From Macrotis lagotis (lineage: Eukaryota > Chordata > Mammalia > Peramelemorphia > Peramelidae), in assembly GCF_037893015.1 (NCBI RefSeq), contig NC_133661.1, positions 182,444,508-182,508,507 on the forward strand: 64,000 nucleotides of DNA, given 5' to 3'. Shown piece after piece: positions 1 to 12,232 of this stretch. The notes under the pieces were generated by a model, which was not told the origin of the DNA, ran no database searches, and saw only the letters and a list, made by a program, of their open reading frames with translations. Each line of letters begins with the position of its first letter. The stretch's first letter is position 1. The translations under genes and the position numbers were made by a program.

Positions 1-558
1 AAAGCCCAAGAGGAACCACCCGCCAAGCTATTGGACGACTTGTTCCGAAAGACCAAGGCAGCACCCTGCATCTACTGGCTTCCTCTGACTGACTGCCAGG
101 TGAGCTTTCTCTTGTATAAAGACTGGAAAAATGCCCCAAGGGCCCTGGATGATATCGGGAGGGCAGGGCTTGGTCACAGAGTTGGCAGGTTTGCAGGAAC
201 GGGGCAAGGAGAGGCACAAGCAGCAGACACCCTGACTCCCCCCCTCGGCCCACAGATCGTTCAGAAGGAGGCCGAGAGGGCCGAGAGGGCCAAGGAACGC
301 GAGAAACGGCGAAAAGAGCAGGAGGAAGAAGAACAGAAAGAACGAGAGAAGGAAGCCGAACGGGAACGGAGCCGGCAGCTAGAGAGGGAGAAACGTCGGG
401 AGCACAGCCGAGAGAGGGAGAGGGAGAGGGAACGGGAGAGGGACCGGGGGGATCGGGATCGGGAACGGGGTCGAGAGAGGGATCGGCGGGACACCAAGCG
501 GCACAGTCGAAGCCGCAGCCGCAGCACCCCGGTGCGAGACAGGGGTGGGCGCCGCTAG
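1..558 (+). CDS. ACIN1: ACIN1 (acinus), last two coding exons, partial
   Basis: Two exons, 1..99 and 256..558, joined by a GT-AG intron (donor GTGAGC at 100, acceptor CACAG ending at 255); stop TAG at 556-558. The first exon encodes [20 protein letters not shown], the RSB motif by which acinus binds RNPS1 and SAP18 to form the ASAP/PSAP complex on spliced mRNA in the nucleus. The second exon encodes a long Arg/Glu/Asp-rich low-complexity stretch (RERERERD-type), then an RS segment and the C-terminal [11 protein letters not shown]. This matches the known acinus C-terminus almost residue for residue; the rest of this large protein (SAP domain, RRM) lies before the window. The 156-base intron is a multiple of three and has no stop in frame, so a transcript that retains it would still encode the normal C-terminus. 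Identification is very secure. Confidence 0.96.
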   Translation, partial: KAQEEPPAKLLDDLFRKTKAAPCIYWLPLTDCQVSFLLYKDWKNAPRALDDIGRAGLGHRVGRFAGTGQGEAQAADTLTPPLGPQIVQKEAERAERAKEREKRRKEQEEEEQKEREKEAERERSRQLEREKRREHSRERERERERERDRGDRDRERGRERDRRDTKRHSRSRSRSTPVRDRGGRR

Positions 559-1215
559 CTGGAACCCCCCACCCTAAGGAAAGCCTCAGGCATCAGCCGC
601 CCTGCTGGTGGGGGGAGGGGGGGAAGAGCCACAAAGGGACAGCCGCTCTGCCACCACCTTGACCCCTGAGGGTATTGCGCAGAATCCCCTGCGCTGAAGT
701 GTTCCTCTCTTTGTTCACAGAACACCCGGGGAGAAGTGGCTGTGTTGCTGCCCCATGTGCCCTTCAGCCCTTTCCCCAAACCCCATTTCTGGATCTGTGT
801 AGGGCTAAGACCCATTCATTGGGGGGGGGGGGTTAAACTCAGATGGGAAGCAGCAGAGGACTCGGCATCCCCAAGTCTCCCTTATCCCTTTCTCCCTCTT
901 TTCACCTTCCCTATAACTTGTTTCCCTGTCATTCCTTTGCTCTCTCCCCCCACCCCCCGGGGATCTCACCTTCCTCCCTTCAGGAATAGCTGGGGTCAAG
1001 ACTGGGGCATCTATGAGCTGAATCAGCCTCTCCTCCCGAGTCTCCAGCCCCTGCGGTTCCTGAAGTCTTGAACCTCTCGCCCTTCAGCCTCCCCAGCTGG
1101 CCCACAAGTTCCACTTTATATCCACCTTTTCCTTCTGTTCAATTTTTATTTTTATTTTTTTTATTATTAAATGATGTGGTCTATGGAAAAATAAAAATCT
1201 GACTTAGTTTTACCG
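559..1215 (+). other. ACIN1: ACIN1 3' untranslated region
   Basis: This stretch runs from the ACIN1 stop codon to the first clear poly(A) signal. It contains a G homopolymer run near 821-832 and a T/A-rich stretch at 1141-1170. I see no other gene in it. Confidence 0.75.
1190..1195 (+). terminator. ACIN1 poly(A) signal AATAAA
   Basis: A canonical AATAAA follows a U-rich stretch and sits about 630 bases after the ACIN1 stop. Cleavage is expected within the next 30 bases, just before the CDH24 CpG island begins. Confidence 0.7.
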
Positions 1216-1224
1216 ACTGTGCAG

Positions 1225-1960
1225 TTGGGTTTCCTTGGGAGCGCGCTGTCCAGGAGGGAGGGGGCGCGGGGCGGGACGGAGCTCTGGAGGCCGTGGCCGG
1301 CCTGGGACCCTCTGCTGGCGCGGCCCGGCCCGGCCCGGGGAGCGGGCATCGGGGCGGGGAGGCTGCTGGGCCGCGCCTGCCGCCAGGGGGCAGTCTCCCC
1401 GCGCGCTGACTGGAGCCGAGCGTCCCGGAACGCGGGCTCCCTCCTCCCGACAGCCGCCCGGGGAAGCACGTCCTTCCCGGCCCGCTCCGACCCCCCTCGG
1501 CCCTCTCCCGCCGCGCCGTCCCCCAAGACCGCCGGGGCCCTCGGGCCCGCGCCCCCCCCCGGCTGCCCCCGAGTGCCGCCCTGCGTCCGGCCGCGGGTCC
1601 GCCGCCGCCCCGCAGTCCGGCCCGGCCCGGCCCGGCGCGGGGCTCGGCCCGGAGCGGGGCCCCGGCGCCCCCGCCGGCCGAGGGTGGGCCACAGCGCCCC
1701 CTCCCGCGCCCGCCCGTCCCCCCGCCCTCCGCGGGCGGAGCCTCCCGGCCCCCGCCCCCGCCCGCCGCTCCGCCCGCTCGGGTCCTGCCGGGCCGCTCAG
1801 ACCTGCAGCGGAGCCGCGGCTCCCGCTCCCTCCCGGCCGCGCTCCGCGTCCTCCCGGCGGCGCCGCGGGCGGGGGGCTGGGCCCCGAGCCCCGCGCCAGC
1901 CCAGGTAAGCGGGCCGCTGCCCCCTCGCAGCCCCTCCGCCCCCTGCCCTCACCTCTCCCC
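1225..1960 (+). promoter_or_regulatory. CDH24: CpG island, CDH24 promoter and first noncoding exon
   Basis: About 700 bases are very rich in G+C and CpG, with many GC-box-like cores (CCGCCC and GGGCGG, for example near 1730-1780). The island begins right after the ACIN1 poly(A) signal. A strong donor (CCAG|GTAAGC, exon end at 1904) near its right edge suggests a noncoding first exon that ends there. The transcription start cannot be placed from sequence. Long open frames inside the island on both strands are composition artefacts. Confidence 0.75.
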
Positions 1961-2923
1961 CTGGGCCCCCCCGCTCCCTGGCTCCCCTCCGCATGGACAG
2001 GCTGTCAGGTGTGTGTCTGGATCTCGGCGAGGAGGAGGCGCCGGTGCCCCCCGAGGAGGGGCAGGGAGATGGAGTAGAATGGGACTGGGGCTCCCGTCCT
2101 TCCCCCCTCCCCTGCCTGTCCCTGCCCCCAGACTCAAGTTCCCCGGCAGCCTGGCCTGACCCCCAGCTCTTGGGGATCGCCCCGGCCGCCGCCAGCTGCA
2201 GTTTCTTCTGTTCCCCCCAACACCGACTCTTCGCTGGGGTCCGGCTCTCCGGATCGGGGCTTTTTCTGTGTCTCCGTGTGTCTCTGCCGTTCAGCCACTC
2301 CGCTTCCCTCCGTCGAGCTCTTTCCACCACTACCATCGGGTGTTTTCGGTTTCTCCCGTCTCCCTGCCTTCCTCCCCCATCTTTATGCTTCCCTCAGCGG
2401 CCCCTCTCTCGCCCGTTCCCCTCCTCTCCCAGCCCTGGTCTCCAGCTCAGCCTCCTTCCCCACCAGTCCCCTTGCTTAGCGCCAAGGGGTATCACTGCGG
2501 TGCAAACGCACTGAGCCCGGAATGCCTTTGGCACGGACTGGGGCAGGAGCTAGAGCGGTGGGGCCTCAGGAGTCCATGTCAGGGGTCCCTTCTTTTCTTA
2601 GGCCTCATTCACCTTCTTTACCTCCCTAGGGATCTGGCTTTACTTCCCTCCCCCTTCACCTCTCGCCCCTCCCTCAGAACATCACTGACCACACGCACCC
2701 TCCGACCCGATTCCAGCCAGCCGTCTGGATCTAGCCCTCCTTCCTCCAGCCCCTCCTCCTTAGACTCCGGAGGCAGAGATCCTAAAGCTGTCAGTCCTAC
2801 AGTCTAGGTCCCCCGGTGTTGGAGAGAGGGGCGAGTTGAGAGGAAGAAAGCCTAGACCGAGGAGTTCTCAGACCCTCCCCACATTCTAGCTCCTTCTCCC
2901 ATTTTTCTCTCTTTTCTCTCCAG

Positions 2924-2976
2924 CTCCCCTGCTGCACTGTGACTGACCAGAGATTTGGCAACTTGGAGGACCAGAG
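2924..2976 (+). other. CDH24: Possible second 5' noncoding exon of CDH24
   Basis: A pyrimidine tract plus CAG acceptor (ending at 2923) and a donor (GACCAGAG|GTGAAT, exon end 2976) bracket 53 bases between the CpG island and the start-codon exon. No RNA evidence is available, so this exon is a prediction only. Confidence 0.35.
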
Positions 2977-3271
2977 GTGAATATAGGGAGAGTGCAGGTG
3001 GGAAGGAGGATGGAGGTGGCTAGGAATGTTGAGTCGTGAAAGATTAGAATTCTTCTGTTTTCGTCCCTGTTATCCCTTCTGGTGTGAGCCTCTCCCGTCT
3101 TGTCTTCTCCCTTCTCCCCAAACCCTTAAAGCTATTTTCTTAGCACTGAATCCACTAGCAATGAGGGTATTGGGAAATGGTTACTAATGGTTCTGGTAAC
3201 CATTGTGTCCAGTTTGAGGGTTTTGAGGATGTCTAACTCTTCTCCCTTGCTGACCAATTCCTTTTCTGCAG

Positions 3272-3410
3272 GTTTGGACTGATGGGGTAGCCCCCACACC
3301 CCTGCCCTGCCGGCCCCACCCACCACATGGACAGCACCGCCATGGGGAGAGGGCCGGTGGGTCAGTGAGTGGAACCTGGGCTGAGCCAACACCAGAACCA
3401 GGTTCAAAGC
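3272..3410 (+). other. CDH24: CDH24 5' UTR part of the start-codon exon, with two uORFs
   Basis: An acceptor CTTTTCTGCAG ends at 3271. The 139 bases before the start codon contain two short upstream reading frames: 3282..3290 (two codons plus stop) and 3327..3368 (13 codons plus stop). Both end before the main ATG at 3411, so they could lower or tune translation of CDH24. Confidence 0.55.
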
Positions 3411-6400
3411 ATGTGGGTCTTTGCGCGGCTGCTGCTGGCCTGGCTGGGCAGCTGGGGTTGTGCGGGGAGGCTGGTTGCCCCAGTCCAAGCATGGGCTGGT
3501 ATCAGGGAGGGCCAGGGGCCTACGCTGCTTCGGGCAAGAAGGAGCTGGGTCTGGAACCAGTTTTTCGTCATCGAGGAGTATGCTGGCCCCGAACCTGTGC
3601 TCATTGGCAGAGTAAGAATTAATCCCTGCCCTCAAAACATTCTCACATTTCCCAACTACTTGTCCCTTCCTCCTAGCTTGACCCACTACTTCCTGCCTTG
3701 ACCTTGGTCAAGTCCCTTTTCCCCAAGCATGGACCTTCCAATCCCTTATGCTCATTCCCATTGCCATGCTCTCTCACCCCAGCATTTTTTTCATATCTGA
3801 CCCCTAACTCCATTGTCCCCAATAGCTTCACTCAGATGTGGACAGAGGTGAGGGCCGAACCAAGTACCTGTTGACAGGGGAGGGAGCAGGAACTGTGTTT
3901 GTGATTGATGAGGCTACTGGCAACATCCATGTCACCAAGAGCCTAGACAGGGAGGAAAAGGCCCAGTATGTGCTGTTGGCCCAGGCTGTGGACAGAGCCT
4001 CCAACCGGCCCTTGGAGCCACCATCTGAGTTCATCATTAAAGTGCAAGATATCAACGACAACCCGCCAGTCTTTCCCCTTGGGCCGTACCATGCTACCGT
4101 TCCAGAGATGTCCAATGTCGGTGAGGGACGCTTGCTTTGATCCGCCCCAATTTTCCTCTGGCATAAACCAGGCTCCTCTCCCATCTCAACCATCTCCCAT
4201 GATGATAACCAGGCTCACCCCATTCCTCCCAGCCTTTCCCTACCCACACTCCAAAATATTTCCTTCCACATCCCATGTGCTCAGGGCCCCCTTCTACCTC
4301 CAGGGTACTACCCCCACCCCCATTCCCAGATCATCATTCAAAACTTGCCCTGTGGCCCACTTGCCCAAACCACCTTCTAATCCATCCGTTTAACTTACTA
4401 TACTCTGTCCCATCCCCTCACTTCCCTTACTCCTGCTCCCTCCTTCCCTCCCTTATGAGCTCGGGGTGACAGGAGACTCCCTGGCAGGAACATCAGTGAT
4501 TCAGGTGACAGCTCAAGACGCTGATGACCCTAGCTATGGGAACAGTGCCAAACTGGTATACACAGTGCTGGATGGGCTGCCTTTCTTCTCTGTGGACCCC
4601 CAGACTGGTGAGCTTTGGAAGCAGCAGAGGGGAAGGACCTAAAGAATGCCTAATGGGGGGGGATCAGACAGGTGCTCCCCATGTCTTTGACTTAATATCA
4701 TACCCCATCTTCTTCCAGGAGTGGTCCGGACAGCAATCCCCAACATGGACCGGGAAACGCAGGAAGTATTCCTGGTGGTGATTCAGGCCAAGGATATGGG
4801 TGGCCACATGGGGGGGCTGTCGGGCAGCACCACAGTCACTGTCACTCTCAGTGATGTCAATGACAACCCCCCAAAATTCCCTCAAAGTAAGGGCACCAGC
4901 TCTATCCCTTTTTGTCCCCTTCTTTGAATTTTCAGTCTGCTGGGTCTTAGAGGCTGTTCTCTGTCTAACCCCAACTTCTACCTCTTAGCCTCTGTAATAT
5001 TTCCCCCACTCTCTGACTCCCATTCCCTTCGGACCATTTCTTCTGAGAGGTGGGAAGGAGGTCCCTGGGGAAGCCTTCTGATCATCCCTGTGATTTCCCC
5101 TAAAAACCAGAATAAAGGGAGAGAAGGAGGCACTTGAGGGAGTTTTCTTGGGAAACTGGAGGAAGGGGAACAGGGTCTCCCAGGGTCCTCCTTTCTACTT
5201 CTTCCAAGAGATGAGAGTATCTGGAAAAGAGAAAGGGCTATCCTGAGTTTTTTTCCCCCTTCTCTTCAAAGGTCTTTATCAGTTTTCAGTGGTGGAGTCT
5301 GCAGGGCCAGGGGCCCTGGTGGGTAGGCTTCGAGCCCAAGACCCTGATCTGGGAGACAATGCCCTCATGGCTTACAGCATCCTAGATGGGGAAGGGGCTG
5401 AGACATTCAGTATCAGCACTGATGCCCAAGGCCAAGATGGGCTTCTCACCATACGCAAGGTATGACCCACCTTCTGATTTACTCATCCTCTTCCCCATTT
5501 TCTGTGCTCTACTTTCTGAGACATTATCCACATTCACCTACTTAACCACCTTGGGGGGGGGGGAGGTGACCTCCTACCCAGCACCTCTGCCTTGTAACCA
5601 TTTATACACTTATAATTGAGTCATTCTTCCTCCTGCATTGATGGATCCCCAGATGCTTTCCAGATCATAGGGCTCCCATTCTTTAGATGGAAGGGGACCA
5701 AATCACCAGATGATGTCTGTCTCCCATGCCCCAGTCTATTCTGGGGCCTGACAGTATCCTGGGCTCAGGACAGTCTAGGAGGGATGCAGTGGGCTCCCAG
5801 GTTCACACCCTAGTCTCTACTGACCTGTTTCTTCCCACTCCTAGCCCTTGGATTTTGAGAGCCGCAGATCCTATGCCTTCCGTGTGGAGGCCACAAATAC
5901 ACTCATTGATCCAGCCTACCTGCGTCGTGGGCCCTTCAAGGATGTGGCCTCTGTCCGTGTGGCAGTCCAGGATGCTCCAGAACCACCTGTCTTTACCCAC
6001 TCTACCTACCACTTGACGGTGCTTGAGAATAGTCCTCCTGGGACCCTGGTGGGCCGTATCTCTGCTATAGACCTTGATTCACCTGCCAGCCCCATCAGGT
6101 GAGGCTCAGGGGACCACAGCCCTGTCTTATTCAGTGGCAAATGGCAGCTCAAAACCTTGCTCTTCACTTGCTCCTCAGTCATTTAATATCAAAATTTTAA
6201 GACATTCAGTCAGATTTCTTTTCCTCCCACCCAATGCCCCCCCCCCCAGCCTCTGCTTCTCCATGTCCCATTTAGTTTTTGGTCTTCTTTAACACCACAA
6301 TTCCTGACCTATCCCTCTCCAATAGCCTCCCCAAGACTTTCATCTCCTTCAGTTTCCCTTCAACCCCTTCCTCTCTCCAGGCATACAGTTTCCCAAATAC

Positions 6401-9400
6401 TATTCATATAGGAGGGACCGGGTGGTGCAGTAGATAGAACACCAGCCCTGGAGTCAGGAGTACTTGAGTTCAAATGTGGCCTCAGACACTTAATAATTAC
6501 CTAGCTGTGTGGCCTTGGGCAAGCCACTTCACCCCATTGCCCTGCAAAAAAAAAAAAAAAAAAAAAAGGTTGGCCTTCCTTAGAACCCCTATTCCTCATC
6601 ATTCCCAGTTCTAAGGTCTCCATGATTCCAAGTTCAGCCTGGGCTTGGGAGAGTCTATAGATGAAATTCCCTCTCCCTCTGGATTTCTTTTCTGGACAGA
6701 GATATCCCCAGGTCCCAAGAGCAGGACTGCCTCCTTCAGCAAAACTGTAATAAAGTAAAGTTTGTCTGTCACTGGACCACATCCTCCTCTTGGCTCCCTT
6801 CCTCCCAGACCCCACCCCACCCACAACATCACCCCCTACTCAGGCCTGCCTTCCCAGGGAAAGCTCATCATCTGAACCTCCCTTTCTCCTATTTCCCATA
6901 GACACTGAACTCTTAGAATCTGGCAAGCTAATTTATTCTAAGGATCTGATAAACTGATTCCTTCTAAGGTGTTAATGACTGATGATAATTTACTTATGTT
7001 CTCCTTCCCAGAGATGAATCTGGAAAGGTGTCTTAACCAAAGAGGATTAATTTCAGGTGAAGTGACACTCCAGTGAGGAGATAATTTAAGGAAAAGGGGC
7101 CTTCCTGGGGCCCCCAAAATTATGCCAGATGGATTCTACTGGTGGATTTGGTCCTGATCCCAAAGAGTAGTTTCTTCCCAAATGGCAGCTGTGAGAATTA
7201 GCCTTGGAGAATGGCAATGAAGTCCTCTTAGCCCTAGTATCCATGGTGTTGTGGAAACAGCACTGTTTACTTGCTTTGTGACCTGGGGCAAGTTATTTAA
7301 TTTCTCTGTATTTCAGTTTCATCATTTATAGAATAGAAATAGTTAACTTAATGTATCATGGTAGAAACAGGACTGGCTTTGGAATTAGAGGATTGGTTCA
7401 AATCCTGGCTGTCCCATTTAATAACCAGTATGACCTTGGACAAGTCATATTAATCTATCTGAGCTTCAGTTTTATCATCTATTAAAAAAAAGGAGTTTGT
7501 CCCAGATGGCTTCTAAGTTTCCTTCTGACTGTAAATCTTTGATCTTAATACTCAACTATATCCAGCCCAGAATTGTTGTAAGGAAAGGGATTTCTAAAGC
7601 ATAAAGTACAAAAGAAATATCAGTTATTGTTACTAGATCAGCTCTCTAGCCACCCCCCAGATATTTCATGCACCCTCTTGAGTCACTAATCCTAACACCT
7701 CTCTCTTTTCAGGTACTCCATCCTTCCCCACTCAGACCCCGAGCGCTGCTTCTCCATTGAGCCTGAGGATGGCACCATCCGGACATCTGTGCCTCTGGAT
7801 CGTGAAGCTCGAGCCTGGCACAATCTCACTGTGTTGGCCACTGAACTTGGTAAGGGAGAGAAAGGAGCCAGGGAGAGCCAGAGTCCCTAGGGTGCAGGGG
7901 GTGGGGACGGAAAGTGGAAAGGGAGGAAAAGAGAGCAGAATTCTTATTCTGGAAGAATTTGAGGAGTTGCTAGTGAAACACTAATGTTAACAGCAACAAT
8001 AGTACTGCCATCCAGCAGCAATATCTGTGTCAATCTACCTTTAGCCTCAGTTTCACAACCAGAAACATGACCTGAATCTTCTGATTCTGTCTTCATCTTA
8101 TTCCATCTCCAACAAATTCTCCACTCTTATATACCTTCTTCAACTCTGATTCCAACTCTGACAGCCCACTGATGCCATCCTCCCACTCCCTAATGTCATC
8201 CATTCCCAAGGGACTTCCAACCCGGGTACTAGCTTCCCCTGAAAGCCCACTAAAACCCTGTTTAATTACTGCTTCAGGGAAGAAGAATGACATTCCTCTG
8301 ATACTTTATGGTTTGCAAACATCAAAGAGACAGCTTCTATTATTAGGTCCCATTGTACAAATGGAGACACTGAGGCAGAAATGTTAACTACCTTGCCCAA
8401 AAGCTTCCAGCTAGTAAATGTTTGAGAAAGGAGAATCCAGTTCTTGCAAATTCTGAATCGAGCAGTGTATCCCCCACACTATACCACTCAGGATAATAAT
8501 CGACATTTATATAACATTAGGAAATTTGCAGATTTATCAAAAGATAATGAGAATGATCCAAGGAGAAGCAGATAGAAGGGAAAGGTAATTGAGGAATGGG
8601 ATCCCAAGTCTGCTGATATTCTGGATTAGATTATGGGGGTGAAAGGGGGTACATAATATTTCTGACTCTTCTCCCTTATGTTTCATTTTTACTGCTTTTT
8701 CTCAGGACCCCCATGGGAGCAATATTCCTACCTCTGCCCAGCCCAGGCAGCCTCAGGCCTGGCTTCTCCCTTCCTCCTTATTACATAGGTGTTCTGCTTT
8801 CCCTCCAGCTCCCTAGGACTTAGCCCTGATCAACTGTCCCTAAGGGAGGGAGGGGTGGGAGAGAGTTAGGCTTTGGGTATTCCCTGCTCTCTGTGTATTT
8901 GTATGGTCTGTGTATATGCAGATCTGTATGTGTATAGGTAGTTATGTATGTAGATCTATATTGGTGTGAGAGTATTTGTTCACCCATATATGCATGGATG
9001 GTTGTATCTGTGTTTATGTCTAAGTCTATAATGTTCATTCATGTGTGTGGGGATCTCTTTGCCTTTTTGCCATCAAACCTTCTAAAACTTTCTGTGTAAA
9101 TATTATATCAAAGGGATTGTCTCACTCCTATCTCTGAAATAGTTCTTATCCTTTTTCTGGGGCATGGTCAGATCCTGCCATCCACCCTCACCAAGGCTAA
9201 CCTCACAAATAAGCAGACATAAGTCCCCTGAGCAGGGGCAGCTCTCTTTAGTTGTTTTGTCCAGGAATTCTCATCTACCTGCTATCTGACCTTCCCTTGA
9301 CCACCTCTCCTCCTTTTCTTGAATCAAGTGGCTCCAAACCTGGGAAACAGGAACTCTTCTCATGCTCCCTTCTGTTACTCAAGGTCTCGCTGGAGCATAT

Positions 9401-10869
9401 TTCTCCAGGAGCCACATCTGGGGTTCCCAGCATTAGAGACATAGGGAAGGCTGGGAGAGATGCCATAAGAGGGATGGAGAGGGTTGGAAAGATTATTAGA
9501 TTTAGCATGACTCAGCTTGGGGGAAGATGTTTGACTTCAGGTAAAGGTAGAATAGTTCATTGTTTTGCAGTATGTTGAGGTTGACTCTCTAGGGCATATA
9601 TCCAGAGTTCAATGAAATAGGTGGAAAGAGAGAGGAGCAAATGTGAGATGACAGGCCTTGACTAACAGGAAGGTGAAAGGGCTCATCTTGGACTCAGAGT
9701 CTGACTTGTCACTGCTCTTTGGCTGGACAGTCCGTGTCCTAAAGCTTATGCATTTGCTCCCCTTCCAAAGTCAGGACTAAGTCATGGGAGATGCCCAGTA
9801 GCTGGTTGTGGCTGGAGGGAATTCAGCTCAGAGCAGAATCCCCTAGTCTCCTGAGAAGGTGTGCGCATGGCGTTGACAGACAAGCCCTCTCTGCCTGTTT
9901 CTTGTGCTGACTGGGGGCTCATGACATGTGTGCCACACTGGTGGCTTGCACACCTTGTATGAGTTGGCTCTGATATGTGTTAGAGGGGGCATCAAGTGGA
10001 CACAGTATGTTGATTTCTACCATTTATCTGTGTGATCTGGTTTCAGACAGTTCTGCACAGACTTCCCGGGTTCAAGTGACAATCCAGACATTGGATGAGA
10101 ATGACAATGCCCCCCAGCTGGCAGAGCCCTATGACACCTTTGTGTGTGACACAGCCACCCCTGGCCAGGTGAGGCGGGTTTCCTGGCAGCAGCAAGGAGG
10201 AGTCACAGGACCTGAAGCTGCTCTGATTCCTCCTCTTCTTTCCCAGCTGATTCAGGTGGTCCGTGCTTTGGATCGGGATGAAGTTGGCAACAGTAGCTAT
10301 GTATCCCTGAGTAGCCCCCTGGGCCCTGATGCCAACTTCACTGTCCGGGACAATCGAGGTAGATGATGCTCCCCACATACATAGACCTTCAAACACAAGA
10401 ATGTTCCCTTACAGTTATTGCCATGTCTCTGCACCACACACCTTCCCCTGGCACACATCTATGCATCCCCCCACCCATCTATATGTCCCTCTACCATACT
10501 TCTCTCTTGTTTAAACTATCACCCTTTCCCCCAACTGCAGATGATGTGCCCTTCATGTCACATACAACTTCCCCCAATCCACCTATCCCCACCATGATTC
10601 TCATACAGGCTCAAACGTTTCTTCCACTCTAGCCCCCGATTTAGCCTTAGGTATTTCCCCTGCTGCCATGAATCAAAAGTAAAAGACAGGGATGGATTAT
10701 ATTTTATTTTGCCAACTTTTTTTAATGTATACAACTCTTCTTCTTAAGCTTTGTCTCTTACCTTGAGACCCCTGACCCTCACTGCACCAAGATGAATTGG
10801 CACACCCTGAATCCTCTCTGAGTTGGGTTTAGTCTCCCGTTCAGTCTTAGTCCCTCTGCCCTTCTGCCA

Positions 10870-10938
<69 letters not shown>

Positions 10939-11933
10939 CTCTTGCTCTCGCTCTCTCGCTCTCCTCAGATGGTTCTGCCAGTCTGTTATTGCCCCACCGT
11001 CTGGTCTTGCCTCGCCGGGAGCCCTACCTGGTGCCTATCGAGTTGCGTGATTGGGGTCAGCCAGCTCTAAGCAGTACTGCTACAGTGACAGTCAGCATAT
11101 GCCGCTGTAAGCCCGATGGCTCAGTGGCCTCCTGCCGGCCTGAGGCCCAGCTCTCCCCAGCAGGCCTCAGCACTGGGGCTCTGCTTGCTATTCTCGCCTG
11201 TGTCGGCACCCTACTTGGTAAGAGGCCATATGGGTTAGAGGGGGACATTGGGGGCAGTGAGGAAGGGACAAGCTATAGGCCACATCATCTAACCCATGAA
11301 TTTGGGGGAAGGATATGGTATTGACCCATATTGACCCATAGAAAGTGGGCACCCTGCCAGAGCAACCAAGATCTCATCCCTGGAGCACCCAGGGAGACCT
11401 CAAGGAGGATATGCCTGACATCTCCCTCCTTGCCAGCCCTGGTGGTACTGTTCGTGGCCCTCCGGCGACAGAAGCAAGAGGCACTAATGGTGTTGGAGGA
11501 GGAAGATGTTCGAGAGAACATCATCACCTATGATGATGAAGGAGGTGGTGAGGAGGACACAGAGGCTTTCGACATCACAGCCCTTCAGAACCCAGATGGG
11601 GCAGCCCTACCTGCTTCAGTGCCAGCTCGCCGAGATGTGTTGCCCAGGGCCCAGCCCCCTCGACAGCCACGGCCCCCTGGTCCTGCAGATGTAGTACAAC
11701 TGTTGGCTCTGAGGCTTCGCGAGGCAGATGAAGACCCCGGTGTCCCACCATACGACTCTGTGCAGGTGTATGGCTACGAAGGCCGAGGCTCATCTTGTGG
11801 CTCCCTCAGTTCTCTGGGCTCAGGCAGTGAAGTAGGTGGCCCTTCTGGGCCTCCTGAGCCTCTGGATGATTGGGGGCCACTTTTCCGTACCTTGGCTGAG
11901 CTATATGGGGCAAAGGAACCCCCTGCCCCTTGA
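3411..11933 (+). CDS. CDH24: Cadherin-24, type II classical cadherin, complete coding region
   Basis: Eleven coding exons: 3411..3611, 3826..4120, 4488..4607, 4719..4886, 5272..5459, 5845..6098, 7713..7849, 10047..10168, 10247..10358, 10969..11217, 11437..11933. All junctions are GT-AG and the phases agree; they sum to 2343 bases (780 residues), like the shorter human isoform. CDH24 is a calcium-dependent homophilic adhesion protein of the plasma membrane. Signal peptide about 1-19; furin site RARR at 41-44; mature SWVWNQ with the two type II tryptophans (W46, W48). Five cadherin repeats follow, with calcium-site motifs LDRE and DINDN, DVNDN and DENDN. The membrane segment is about 599-624, then RRQKQ. 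The tail has the p120-catenin region ([20 protein letters not shown]) and a beta-catenin region ending [15 protein letters not shown]. The start at 3411 is the first in-frame ATG and matches the human MW start. The human long form has an extra segment not modelled here. Confidence 0.95.
6413..6567 (+). repeat. Marsupial tRNA-derived SINE, CDH24 intron 6
   Basis: The copy has the SINE head (GGGTGGTGCAGTAGATAG), the middle (TTAATAATTACCTAGCTGTG) and a tail ending CCCTGCAAAA with a long poly(A). Confidence 0.9.
7230..7550 (+). repeat. Two tandem MIR/THER-type CORE-SINE remnants, CDH24 intron 6
   Basis: Two diverged copies of the core (TGTGACCTGGGGCAAGTTAT and TGACCTTGGACAAGTCATAT) are each followed by a TCAGTTTCATCATTTATA-type tail. 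They are old and not mobile. Confidence 0.7.
8325..8490 (-). repeat. MIR-type SINE remnant, CDH24 intron 7
   Basis: The reverse-orientation MIR pattern is visible: CCCATTGTACAAATGGAGAC, ACTGAGGC, then TTGCCCAAAAGCTTCCAGCT. Confidence 0.6.
8870..10040. other. CDH24 intron 7, rest
   Basis: This stretch holds a TG/TA-rich low-complexity part at about 8890-9050, followed by unique sequence with no repeat or exon that I recognise. Confidence 0.5.
10873..10935 (+). repeat. (CT)n microsatellite inside the 3' splice site of CDH24 exon 10
   Basis: About 30 CT units run directly into the pyrimidine-rich acceptor that ends CTCTCCTCAG at 10968, so the microsatellite itself is the polypyrimidine tract of coding exon 10. 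Confidence 0.95.
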
Positions 11934-12180
11934 GGACTGATCCTAATCCTGCCCGTTTTTTGTGGAGCCCCCCCCATCTAAAGCTGTGCCCATTTACATG
12001 CCCTCTAGAAGGGAGCTCCACAGGGTCCAGTGGACAACAGCCACCAGTCCATGGACCTTCCACTCCAAATCTCTGGTCCTTTTCCTGTTACTGTCTCTTT
12101 TCTCTAATTCTTGCCCCATGTGTCCCTATCTGCCTCTTTTTGTGTGTCTCTTTCTCTGACTACATCTCTGTCTAAATATG

Positions 12181-12181
<1 letters not shown>

Positions 12182-12232
<51 letters not shown>

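Noticed and set aside
1210-2336. Long open frames on both strands across the first CpG island
   Set aside because: Pro/Arg/Gly/Ala-rich translations with no domain are expected from GC-rich DNA that lacks stops; the real feature is the CDH24 promoter and 5' UTR.
3184-3686. Minus-strand frames opposite CDH24 coding exon 1
   Set aside because: They are shadows of the plus-strand exon and its UTR, with no similarity to known proteins.
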